Shown here: positions 17,721 through 25,107 of the stretch, in pieces
Position numbering within the stretch: position 1 is the first letter of the stretch
Layout of the letters: each line of letters begins with the position of its first letter
Origin: an uncultured Lachnospiraceae bacterium
GTDB lineage: Bacteria; Bacillota; Clostridia; Lachnospirales; Lachnospiraceae
NCBI GenBank assembly: GCA_902781455.1
Contig: CACZJF010000001.1
Location: 244,045-308,044, forward strand
Length of the DNA stretch: 64,000 nt
Direction of reading: 5' to 3'
Program-made: the position numbers and the translations under genes
Notes under the pieces: generated by a model
Database searches by the model: none
What the model was told of the DNA's origin: nothing
Seen by the model: only the letters and a program-made list of their open reading frames with translations

Positions 17721-18893
17721 TTATCCTGTGATTTTCCCGGAATCTTCCCTCTTCTTTCGGATCCGGTCGATTGCCGCCTGCCCGGACACCGCGAAGTGAA
17801 AAGCGTCGATCCATTTTCCCTTCCAGTCTGCAGCCATCGGCCGGAGGGTCGGATCCGCGATGATCAGATCCCAGTTTGCTTCTCTTACAAGGGTGGTGAA
17901 ATCATCTTCTTCCTTCAGTCTTACGTCTGTGTCCTGCGCAAGTTCCTCTCTCATCTCAAACCAGGAAGCAGCCGTGATCTTTCCCTGCATGCCGGCTTCA
18001 GTCAGTCTTCGGCGGATCGCATTGGCCAGAACCTGCTGATGCACGACAAGGATTCTGGTATCCGGGCCATAAGAAGCCGCCTCACAGACAGGATTCTCCT
18101 CCAGCAGAATCATCGGGTCTGCCGGAAATGTGATTTCGTACGGTGTCCCATACTGCTTCTTCAGATATTCTGCCGCTTCGATCCCTGCAGGAGAGACCAC
18201 GTAATTACACACGGAGAGCGGACACTTTCTCAAAGCGTCCACCCCCGGATCCATCCCGGGAAGCAGCACTTCCTCATAACCTTGCCCCAGAAGGGAAGTC
18301 CGGATCGCAGCCGTCCACGACGGGTCGAACAGATCCAGCGGGTTCAGTCCCAGAACAGAGCAGATTCTACTGTCCTGCCCGGCACCAGCCGGTCTTTCCG
18401 AAGCAAACGCCTTCATCAGCGCAAGCAGCGTCTGCTCCATCCCTTTGTCATACAGATGCATCCCGTCCGTCGGAACCGCGATGCAGGGCAGATGCAGCGC
18501 CTTGCGCAGGATCGTGGCATCCGCGAAAAGATCCGTCCCGATCACGGCAGGAACCGGTGTACCCACCAGCGCAATAAAGTTTGCGTCGATCTTCTTCGAC
18601 GCTTCCTCCACCTTTTGGATCAGGAGGTCGTCCCTTCCCAGAATGGCATCCATATCCCGAAGACCGGCGCTGAACACAGCCTCCACATGAGGCGCCGTTT
18701 CCATGACAGCGTTCTGGCCATTGAAAGTCGACAGATAATCCGGCTGCCATCTGGGCTCGTCAAACCCGCAGATGTTGCCCGCGCAGCCGCCTGCGTCCAC
18801 GATGACCACCATCCCGCCAAGCGCATAACACATCGATACCGCGCCGGACTGATCCGGCGCAAACGGTGTCAGATATTTCCGTAGTCCTTTCAT
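17721..18893 (-). CDS. Nitrogenase component 1-like protein (NifK-like, first pair)
   Basis: 390 residues, paralogous to the product of 9818-11038. Shared positions are SGAVSMCYALGGMVV, the DAGGC cysteine (Cys37), DEPRW and PVPAVIGTD; extra cysteines are Cys22 and Cys42. Later segments (ICSVLGLNPLDLFD, NYVVSPAGIEAAEYL, WDLIIADPTLRP) look like the stacked Rossmann domains of the component 1 superfamily. It is encoded 11 bases after its likely partner at 18905-20197. Substrate unknown; absence of a full P-cluster ligand set and of nifB in the window argues against dinitrogen reduction. Confidence 0.85.
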   Translation of the reverse strand: MKGLRKYLTPFAPDQSGAVSMCYALGGMVVIVDAGGCAGNICGFDEPRWQPDYLSTFNGQNAVMETAPHVEAVFSAGLRDMDAILGRDDLLIQKVEEASKKIDANFIALVGTPVPAVIGTDLFADATILRKALHLPCIAVPTDGMHLYDKGMEQTLLALMKAFASERPAGAGQDSRICSVLGLNPLDLFDPSWTAAIRTSLLGQGYEEVLLPGMDPGVDALRKCPLSVCNYVVSPAGIEAAEYLKKQYGTPYEITFPADPMILLEENPVCEAASYGPDTRILVVHQQVLANAIRRRLTEAGMQGKITAASWFEMREELAQDTDVRLKEEDDFTTLVREANWDLIIADPTLRPMAADWKGKWIDAFHFAVSGQAAIDRIRKKREDSGKITG

Positions 18894-18904
18894 CTTCCTG
18901 TCCT

Positions 18905-20197
18905 TCAGATCACCTGATCCATTTCTTTGAGCAGCGAATCAAGCGCCGCGTATCCGTAAGGCTGTAAATCACTGTTCCAGAAGACATGTGCCGCCTGCGG
19001 GTGGTAATACGCCGCATCCTTGCCAATTGTCAGCCGGACCGGATCTGTCTTCTCTTCATAGTAAATCATCGATGGATCCTGATTGCAGTAAACTTTCGTA
19101 TCCGGACTGATGGCGGAGAGCGCCTTCAGGAACCACTGGCTCTCTTCCGTTACCGTCGCAAAGATCTCCTTTACCAGAAGGCCGCCGGAAGCAAGCGTCA
19201 GCGCCAGCTCGAAAGGATCCGCGTTGGCGCATTCTCCGATCGATACCTCCAGCCCCCTCCTGCTGCCGCAGAACGCGTCAAACTGCCTGACAGCACTGAG
19301 ATAATCCTGTTCATCATCGATGCGGATACCAGTGGCATGTGAAAATGCGCCGTACTGCCTGTGTATGCGTTCCGGGTCATAGAACCGGCGAAGCGCGACA
19401 TAAGGAATCTCCAGTCTTGCAGCCAGGTCTTCCGCCGCAGGCGCGCACTCCGGATTCAGCACGATGTTGAAATTCGCTTCTGCCATCTCCAGAAATTCCG
19501 GATAAGTCCTGCATGTCGAAAGCTGACGGATCTGCCGGATCCCCGCCTGTGTCAGGTAACGAAACAGTTCACAGTCATCGGACAGGGGTGAGAAGAATCC
19601 CAGCAGATTCACAGATGTACTTACTCTTTCTCTCTTTTCCAGAAGAGAATACAAAGACTGCCTGACATGAACCATCGGAGGACGGATGCCCTCTCTCGTC
19701 AGCGCATACATGTAGCAGGGACGGACCTTCACGCCGCTTGTCTCTTCTGCCTTCCGGCACACACGGTCCCAGTCTGTTCCCAGCAATGCGTCCGCGCAGG
19801 TCGCGCAGATCATGACCAGGGCCGGCTTTACTTCCAGAAAGTCGACAATCTCACAGACCGCCTGCGGGATACTCTTCAGGTGGCGTCCGGTGACAAGATC
19901 TGTCTCATCCATCTGGAGATAGAAGAAACGGTTCTGATACTGCGGCATGCTGCTGATCTGTGAGGTATTGCGGCCGCAGCAGCCGGGCGACACGATCAGC
20001 ATAACTGATTCAGGGATCGCAAGGCCTGCCCTCTTTACGCCGAATCCTTCCGCGCCGGGGGAATTGTACGCAAGCGTCGCAGGGCTGCTGAAGACCAGAT
20101 GCTTTGTCACCTGATAAAGATCCGGTATTCTGTCCGCCCCGGCAAGCGCTTTCACAGTATAGCAGGAAGGAACTCCTGGTTTCGTACTGATCGTCAT
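18905..20197 (-). CDS. Nitrogenase component 1-like protein (NifD-like, first pair)
   Basis: 430 residues of the nitrogenase component 1 superfamily. Visible anchors are LAYNSPG near 43, GLAIPES near 58, [10 protein letters not shown] (Cys73 and Cys74) and [14 protein letters not shown] (Cys131 and Cys134). Cys74 and Cys134 align with Cys63 and Cys123 of the paralogue at 11180-12580. These probably ligate a 4Fe-4S cluster at the interface with the partner subunit (inference from nitrogenase and protochlorophyllide reductase structures). Its ATG overlaps the stop of the nifH-like gene by four bases, so reductase and this subunit are made together. Confidence 0.87.
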   Translation of the reverse strand: MTISTKPGVPSCYTVKALAGADRIPDLYQVTKHLVFSSPATLAYNSPGAEGFGVKRAGLAIPESVMLIVSPGCCGRNTSQISSMPQYQNRFFYLQMDETDLVTGRHLKSIPQAVCEIVDFLEVKPALVMICATCADALLGTDWDRVCRKAEETSGVKVRPCYMYALTREGIRPPMVHVRQSLYSLLEKRERVSTSVNLLGFFSPLSDDCELFRYLTQAGIRQIRQLSTCRTYPEFLEMAEANFNIVLNPECAPAAEDLAARLEIPYVALRRFYDPERIHRQYGAFSHATGIRIDDEQDYLSAVRQFDAFCGSRRGLEVSIGECANADPFELALTLASGGLLVKEIFATVTEESQWFLKALSAISPDTKVYCNQDPSMIYYEEKTDPVRLTIGKDAAYYHPQAAHVFWNSDLQPYGYAALDSLLKEMDQVI

Positions 20198-20937
20198 AAC
20201 AGTCTCCTTGCCAGATCCATGAAGGTCTTGCTGACCTCCAGACTGATGTCACCTTCGATCACCGTTTTTCCTTCTTCCTCAAAACGGATGATGTCATCAC
20301 TGCGCGGAATCTCTCCTACAATCTCCAGGTTTCTTTCCTGCGCGAACGCACGCACCTTCTGTGTCTCATTCTCCACATTCCTGTGGTTCAGGATCAGTCC
20401 CAGAACCCTGGCGTAGCTGCGGTCCTCGAAGTTCTTCACAGCACGGTTGATGTTGTCTGCCGCGTACAGGGCCATCTTCTCCCCGCTCGTCACAATCAGG
20501 ACATTCTGCGCATAGCCCTCCCGGATCGGTGCAGCGAAGCCGCCGCAGACGACATCTCCCAGGACATCATACAGAACCACATCCGGCTTCCAGGTCTCAA
20601 ACAGCTTCAGTTCCTCCAGCAGCTGGAAGGTCGCGATAATACCGCGGCCCGCGCAGCCAAGCCCGGGCGTCGGCCCGCCGGTCTCGATGCACAGAACGCC
20701 TTTGTACCCCTCTGCGCTGATCTCATGATAGTCCGTGGGATACGTATCCTTGTCACGGAGGTAATCCATCACCGGCTCCACAGCCTTCCCGCCCAGCAGG
20801 TTGATTGTGGAATCCGCTTTCGGATCGCAGCCAATCTGAATTACCCTCTTTCCCAGCGACGCGAATGCCGCCGAGAGATTCGCGGTCATCGTTGACTTAC
20901 CGATTCCGCCCTTCCCATAGATCGCAAGCTTTATCAT
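20194..20937 (-). CDS. NifH/BchL-family ATP-dependent reductase (nitrogenase iron protein-like)
   Basis: 247 residues. The P-loop [10 protein letters not shown], switch region CDPKADST, and the two cluster cysteines (GLGCAGRG near 97 and VVCGGFAAP near 131) are all present, so the homodimer should carry the bridging 4Fe-4S cluster and deliver electrons on ATP hydrolysis. Close in kind to NifH, but shorter at the C terminus than true NifH (about 270-296). It is the first gene of the operon and presumably feeds one or both component 1-like pairs downstream. The start follows a duplicated AGGAG-containing 15-mer. Confidence 0.93.
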   Translation of the reverse strand: MIKLAIYGKGGIGKSTMTANLSAAFASLGKRVIQIGCDPKADSTINLLGGKAVEPVMDYLRDKDTYPTDYHEISAEGYKGVLCIETGGPTPGLGCAGRGIIATFQLLEELKLFETWKPDVVLYDVLGDVVCGGFAAPIREGYAQNVLIVTSGEKMALYAADNINRAVKNFEDRSYARVLGLILNHRNVENETQKVRAFAQERNLEIVGEIPRSDDIIRFEEEGKTVIEGDISLEVSKTFMDLARRLL

Positions 20938-20946
20938 ACCTTCTGA

Positions 20947-20976
20947 TGCTCCTGTATAAAATGCTCCTGTATAAAA
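20947..20976 (-). repeat. Perfect 15-bp tandem duplication carrying the ribosome binding site of the nifH-like gene
   Basis: On the minus strand TTTTATACAGGAGCA occurs twice in direct succession, then ATCAGAAGGT and the ATG at 20937. Each copy holds an AGGAG; the nearer one is 11 bases from the start. Such a duplication can alter translation efficiency. Confidence 0.8.
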
Positions 20977-21008
20977 CGCTGTCTGCCCGGCAAAGATGCT
21001 GCCTGCGC

Positions 21009-21042
21009 AAAAAGACTGCGCGCTCCGGAAAGCGCGCAGTCT
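21009..21042 (-). terminator. Intrinsic terminator in the leader of the nifH-like operon
   Basis: AGACTGCGCGCT (right arm on the plus strand 21013-21024) pairs perfectly with 21031-21042 around a 6-base loop, followed on the minus strand by TTTTT. It lies about 90 bases after the candidate promoter's start region and 70 bases before the first gene, the arrangement of a transcription attenuator. It could alternatively terminate read-through from the 2-hydroxyacid dehydrogenase gene, 200 bases upstream. Confidence 0.8.
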
Positions 21043-21133
21043 GGTGTCAGTCTTTTCTATGCCAGATATCAGCCGCTATTCCGGTTCGGAAACTTCCTTA
21101 CCGTCAGAGCGATATAGTGTTCTGATCAACGAT
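21043..21133 (-). promoter_or_regulatory. Structured leader RNA before the attenuator, possible riboswitch or protein-binding leader
   Basis: Between the -10 box and the terminator lies about 90 bases with alternative pairings: ATATCGCT with AGCGGCTGATAT as an outer stem, and GGAA-GT-TTCC or TTCCG-AAC-CGGAA as mutually exclusive inner hairpins. I could not match it to a riboswitch class I know, including the molybdenum-cofactor motif. The region 20938-21246 has no gene. Confidence 0.4.
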
Positions 21134-21162
21134 ATTGTACCTTATGTTGTTCTTTTATTCAA
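21134..21162 (-). promoter_or_regulatory. Promoter of the nifH-like/hyp/hydF operon
   Basis: Minus-strand TTGAAT (21157-21162), 17-base spacer, TACAAT (21134-21139): a good sigma-A-type match about 200 bases upstream of the first gene. Transcription from it passes through the structured leader and terminator. Confidence 0.65.
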
Positions 21163-21246
21163 GAGCCTGGTCCCCATCACTGCCCTGCTGTCAAGCATGG
21201 CAGTCTGCCTGCTCAGTGGCATCGATGCCTAGATGGTAACCGCGAC

Positions 21247-22221
21247 TCAGTATCCAAGCTCGCGGTTCACAACATGCGTGAGTGGGTTTCCCTCGGAGAA
21301 CGCCTTGAGGTTTTCACCGCAGATTTTTACGACACGGTTCAGGGTCTCATCCAGCTGCCACCATCCCGCGCTGTGCGGCGTAATCAGGACATTCCGGTAA
21401 TCCCAGAGCGGGTGGTCTGCCGGAAGTGGTTCCGGCTCGGTTACATCAAGCGCGGCGCCGCGGATCTTGCCGCTGTCAAGCGCACGCATCAGCGCGTCGG
21501 GATCAATTGCGTTGCCCCGCCCGACATTCAGGATGCAGGCGCCCTCCTTCATCAGCGCAAATGCGCTGTCGTCGATGATGTGCTCCGTCGCTTTTCCGCC
21601 CGGAAGGACCATCGCAATGATGTCTGCTCTCGGAAGGACCTCGTCCATACGGTCAACCGTCACAACCTCGTCCAGCTCCTCCGGCTTCGGTCCCTCATGC
21701 CGGCGCACGCCGATGACATAAGCGCCCAGAGCCTTCATCTTTCTGGCATAGAAACTCCCGATATCTCCTGTACCGAGTACGACAGCAACCGATCCCTCGA
21801 TCGCCAGGACGGGGCGCAGCGGTCCCCAGACATGATTCTGCTGGTCACGCGCGTACTCCGGAAGATTACGCGTCATGGACAAGGTCAGAGCCAGCATATG
21901 CTCTCCGACTGACAGGGAAAATGCGCCTGATGAATTCGTCAGGACACAGGAGTCAGGCAGGATCCCTTTCGCCGCAAACATGTCCGCCCCGGCTGACGCA
22001 AGCTGCACCCATTCCAGATGAGGAGCCTTGTTCAGCATGGAAGGCGGGAAGAAATTAATTGTCGCAACCGCGCTTTCCAGATCTTCTTTTGTCATCTCTT
22101 CCGGCGCGCGGAAAACAAGCTCCAGCTTTCTGGGACCGGCACAGGCACACTCTTCCAGGTAGCGAAGATGATCCTGCGTAAGCGGGAAGATACGGGTACT
22201 GACATAAACCTTATCTGACAT
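21247..22221 (-). CDS. D-isomer-specific 2-hydroxyacid dehydrogenase
   Basis: 324 residues. The nucleotide-binding motif is VVLGTGDIGSFYARKMKALG, and the catalytic residues are Arg in NVGRGNAID, Glu in DVTEPEPLP and His in ITPHSAG. Members reduce 2-keto acids (pyruvate, glyoxylate, hydroxypyruvate, phenylpyruvate) with NAD(P)H; the exact substrate is not deducible. It has its own promoter and a 130-base leader with a small hairpin (22308-22330). It lies upstream of the nitrogenase-like operon but is separated from it by a promoter and terminator. Confidence 0.9.
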   Translation of the reverse strand: MSDKVYVSTRIFPLTQDHLRYLEECACAGPRKLELVFRAPEEMTKEDLESAVATINFFPPSMLNKAPHLEWVQLASAGADMFAAKGILPDSCVLTNSSGAFSLSVGEHMLALTLSMTRNLPEYARDQQNHVWGPLRPVLAIEGSVAVVLGTGDIGSFYARKMKALGAYVIGVRRHEGPKPEELDEVVTVDRMDEVLPRADIIAMVLPGGKATEHIIDDSAFALMKEGACILNVGRGNAIDPDALMRALDSGKIRGAALDVTEPEPLPADHPLWDYRNVLITPHSAGWWQLDETLNRVVKICGENLKAFSEGNPLTHVVNRELGY

Positions 22222-22351
22222 ATTCCTTTCCTTTCCAGTGTACTGACCGGATCCAGCCTCGTCTGCGCGAAGATCTTTCCGGATTCCGGCGTATTGAATG
22301 ATGTGATCTGCTCTGCTTGATCAAGAGCAGTCCTTCCTGTATTGTGCCGGT

Positions 22352-22380
22352 ATTATAGCATGGAATCATCGCTGTTCACA
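22352..22380 (-). promoter_or_regulatory. Extended -10 promoter of the 2-hydroxyacid dehydrogenase gene
   Basis: Minus-strand TGTGAA (22375-22380), 17-base spacer, TATAAT (22352-22357) preceded by TGC, an extended -10. The remaining stretch of the 304-base intergenic region (22222-22525) contains the hairpin CTGCTCT/AGAGCAG at 22308-22330 and presumably the plus-strand promoter of the next gene, which I could not place. Confidence 0.6.
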
Positions 22381-22525
22381 CCGTATATTTCGACCACACT
22401 CATGTGATCTGTTGCTAAGATTTGCATCTTTTGCCTGTTTCATGTATGATTGCATGCGATATAAGTCTGCCATGGTGCGGCTTACGAAATATACATTTAC
22501 CATGATTGGAGAACAAATTTAGAAT

Positions 22526-23545
22526 ATGAATATTTACTATATTGACTATGAAAACGTATCGAGCCAGGGACTCAAGGGAATCGAACTTCTGACCGGAGAG
22601 GATGAAGTCATCCTGCTTTACAGCAAGAAGGCTGACAATGTAAAGATTGACACACTCACCATGATGATGGAATCCAAGGCAAGGATCCGCTTTATGCCGG
22701 TTCATGTAGGCACGCCGAACGCGCTGGATTTCCAGCTCGTCACACTGCTCTTTCTGAACTACAAGGACGAGGACTATTGCTATATCATCAGCAAGGACAG
22801 CGGTTATGACTGCTGTATCAAGACAGCTGCCGAGAACGGCGCGGCCCATGTGGCACGTTATCCGAATATTGAGAGCGCTGTTAACAAGCTTCCCGTCAAA
22901 AAAACACGAAGAGGCAGCCGTGCGAAAGACCAGGCGGAAAGCCCTGCACAGGCTCAGGCCGCTGAACAGCCAAAGCAGAATCTCTCTCCGGATCTTTCCG
23001 GAACAGGACAGGAACAGGAGAACGCACCAGTCAGGAGTACATCGGAAGATACGTCTGTGACTTTGCCAGATTCCAGGAATGAAACCACCCCACAGTCAGC
23101 TGCCTTGCAGAGTGATTCCGCTTCCCAGGCAGCAGAGGACGGTACAAAGAAAAAGTCCTCCAGAAGACGAGGCAGAAAGAAATCCTCTTCCACGGAGACA
23201 GAGCAGAAAAATCAGGTACCCGTCACCGGCATCAAGCCGCAGAACACGAATTCCGGTATGAAGAATCAAAGCGCGAATTCCGGTGCGAAGAATCAGCCCT
23301 CGTCTTCCTCTGTGAAGATTGATCCGGACAAGCCGGTGTCGATTCTGTCAGTGGTACGCCGAAGGAATGACGTCCAGCTGGATATGCACCAGATCGACCT
23401 GATCCGAGACGCTTTGAAGAACTCCGGCAACAAGCAGCAGTTTTACAATTATTTTGTAAAAAAGCTTGGACAGAAGCAGGGCATCGAGCTCTACCACTCT
23501 ATCAAGAGCTCCTACACGGATCTGGTGAACGCAAACCTGATCTGA
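22526..23545 (+). CDS. PIN/NYN-like domain protein with long disordered linker and conserved C-terminal tail
   Basis: 339 residues. The N-terminal 1-125 starts NIYYIDYENVSSQG and continues with acidic residues in ALDFQL and ISKDSGYD, the arrangement of metal-binding aspartates in NYN/PIN-like nuclease folds. A 150-residue linker rich in Gln, Ser, Lys and Glu follows, with basic patches (KKKSSRRRGRKK) and an NSG-containing repeat. The last 65 residues form a separate helical domain (QIDLIRDALKNSGNKQQFYNYFVKKLG). An RNA-related nuclease or RNA-binding role is inferred, not shown. It is one of few plus-strand host genes and ends at a strong terminator. Confidence 0.75.
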   Translation: MNIYYIDYENVSSQGLKGIELLTGEDEVILLYSKKADNVKIDTLTMMMESKARIRFMPVHVGTPNALDFQLVTLLFLNYKDEDYCYIISKDSGYDCCIKTAAENGAAHVARYPNIESAVNKLPVKKTRRGSRAKDQAESPAQAQAAEQPKQNLSPDLSGTGQEQENAPVRSTSEDTSVTLPDSRNETTPQSAALQSDSASQAAEDGTKKKSSRRRGRKKSSSTETEQKNQVPVTGIKPQNTNSGMKNQSANSGAKNQPSSSSVKIDPDKPVSILSVVRRRNDVQLDMHQIDLIRDALKNSGNKQQFYNYFVKKLGQKQGIELYHSIKSSYTDLVNANLI

Positions 23546-23585
23546 ACCACCAAAGCCGCCGAAGTATCACAGATGATTGATCACA

Positions 23586-23619
23586 AAACCGCGCAGACGC
23601 CTGATGGTCTGCGCGGTTT
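23586..23619 (+). terminator. Bidirectional intrinsic terminator
   Basis: AAACCGCGCAGAC (23586-23598) pairs with GTCTGCGCGGTTT (23607-23619), 13 bp around an 8-base loop. It sits between converging genes (stops at 23545 and 23641). T-rich sequence follows on both strands, so it can serve both. Confidence 0.85.
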
Positions 23620-23640
23620 CTCTCATTCTGAATTTCTCAT

Positions 23641-24894
23641 TTACTGATCAAACTGATCCAGATTATACTTCTCGATGACATTAACAAGGGCATCTACATA
23701 ATTCGGCGCTGTGGCATAACCACCCTTCTTGATGATCTTTGCCGTCTTCTCATAGCTCTTACAGCCCTTGATCCCTGCGTACCTGAGCACACCCTTCCTG
23801 ATTTCCGACCCGAGCAGATAGGCAGAATGATCACTGACACTTTGCTGGATCGTCTTATACTTCCGGAAAGAGTCTGTGATGGTTACATATCTGCCATTCA
23901 GATATTCCTGCGTCTTGACCTTATACTTCTTGCCATCCCATTCACTCTTCCAGGAACCTCCAATGTTGGCCTTCATGCCAAACAGATTCTTCGCTTTTTT
24001 CGCAAGCGTCGATGTTCCCCACGCGCTTTCTATGATCGCCTGCGCAACCGTGACAGAAGCAAGAACACCGGTCTTTTTCATGTCAGCGTTGGCAAGCTTA
24101 CCGATCTTATCGATGAATTTCTTCTGAGCTTTTGTCAATGCAACCTTCTGTTTTGTAAGAGATCCGTCCTTACCGAACTCATAGGTGATTCCATTGATCT
24201 TTACTTTTTTGTTCTGATAGGCTGAGCCATAGCGCTTTCCGACCTTGCCGGTCGAACGGAAATAATACTTCTTTCCGCTGATCGTCTTCCACCCGGTCTT
24301 GATCATGCCGACCTTTTTCGGTCCACCCTTTTTCGCGAAGAAGTACAGCTTGCCCTTGATCTCCTGCAGCCCCTTCAGCTTCTTGCCGTCCTCGTCATAA
24401 TAGAAGACCATCTTCTTTACTTTTACCCAGCCACGTTCCTGTCTGCCAAACTTCCCCGCTTTGTTTTTGTCGGAGAACAGATAGTATTCATCGTCGACCT
24501 TCACGTAGCCGCTTTTCAGGGAACCCTTCAAAGCACCGACTTTTCCTCCACGCGTGGCAAAATACCGCTCTCCATTCTCTTCAAACCAACCAAGAGAGAG
24601 ATACCCTTCCTTGTCAAAGTGATACCATTTCTTCTTCAGTTTTTTGAAGCCGGCTGCCGGCGTCTTGCTGTCGACAATATAAGTGATTTTTCCTCCAGGC
24701 AGAGTCTGCCACCCCGTTCCGGAGACAGCCTCCTTCTCTTCATCCGTCAGCGCCCATGTGGTGATCGGAAGAACCATCACCAGACTCAGCACAAAAAGTA
24801 CAAGCATTGGAATCAAAACCGACTGTTTTCCATTCCTCTCAGTGATCATAATCTGAAACCTTTTCTCCTTCCGCAGGATCTGATCCTGCATCAT
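23641..24894 (-). CDS. Secreted N-acetylglucosaminidase with cell-wall-binding repeats
   Basis: 417 residues. An N-terminal signal sequence (VLIPMLVLFVLSLVMVLP, cleavage near TTWA) leads into about five glycine/aromatic cell-wall/choline-binding-type repeats (GWFEENGERYFATRGG, KKMVFYYDEDGKKLKG, GWKTISGKKYYFRSTGK). The C-terminal domain (about 255-410) is glucosaminidase/FlgJ-like, with AQAIIESAWGTS bearing the catalytic Glu, NLFGMKA and YATAPNYVDALVNVIEKY. It should hydrolyse peptidoglycan. ATG 24849 (MITERN...) is an alternative start giving a more ordinary signal peptide. The attL core of the adjoining element begins only 34 bases upstream of the longer start. Confidence 0.87.
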   Translation of the reverse strand: MMQDQILRKEKRFQIMITERNGKQSVLIPMLVLFVLSLVMVLPITTWALTDEEKEAVSGTGWQTLPGGKITYIVDSKTPAAGFKKLKKKWYHFDKEGYLSLGWFEENGERYFATRGGKVGALKGSLKSGYVKVDDEYYLFSDKNKAGKFGRQERGWVKVKKMVFYYDEDGKKLKGLQEIKGKLYFFAKKGGPKKVGMIKTGWKTISGKKYYFRSTGKVGKRYGSAYQNKKVKINGITYEFGKDGSLTKQKVALTKAQKKFIDKIGKLANADMKKTGVLASVTVAQAIIESAWGTSTLAKKAKNLFGMKANIGGSWKSEWDGKKYKVKTQEYLNGRYVTITDSFRKYKTIQQSVSDHSAYLLGSEIRKGVLRYAGIKGCKSYEKTAKIIKKGGYATAPNYVDALVNVIEKYNLDQFDQ

Positions 24895-24927
24895 GAATTT
24901 ACCTGTTTCTTTGATAATCGTCGATAT

Positions 24928-24955
24928 TTTACAGGATTTTCATATTTCTGTACAG
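24928..24955. other. attL core site
   Basis: Begins TTTACAG and ends TTTCTGTACAG, with central TTTCATA. It matches 24 of 28 positions of 33539-33566 in the same orientation. The 7-bp TTTCATA (the likely strand-exchange region) is identical and flanked by imperfect inverted arms TTTACAG/CTGTA, as expected for tyrosine recombinase cores. Confidence 0.7.
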
Positions 24956-25057
24956 TCTTATCGTTTTATATCATCGGATATCGCTCAAGTCCAGTATATA
25001 AGCGTCTTCCGGGTATTTTCAATCTGTAAAGATGTATCGTCTTTGTTCGCCTGATAT

Positions 25058-25107
25058 TGTCGTAAATCAGGGCTGTTTGTCGTAAAATCTGTCGTAGGAA
25101 TGTCGTA
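25058..25107. repeat. Four TGTCGTA repeats, probable integrase arm-type sites (left end)
   Basis: TGTCGTA occurs at 25058, 25078, 25090 and 25101 in the same orientation, between attL and the integrase stop. The pair at 25078-25096 is matched at the other end of the element (33467-33485) at 17 of 19 positions. Confidence 0.7.

Noticed and set aside
9818-20937. A nitrogen-fixing nitrogenase gene cluster
   Set aside because: The NifD/K-like proteins lack a full set of P-cluster cysteines and are short, and nifB, nifE/nifN proper and nifV are absent from the window.
21043-21133. Molybdenum-cofactor, fluoride or cobalamin riboswitch
   Set aside because: I could not align the leader with the conserved cores of these classes; only generic hairpins were seen.
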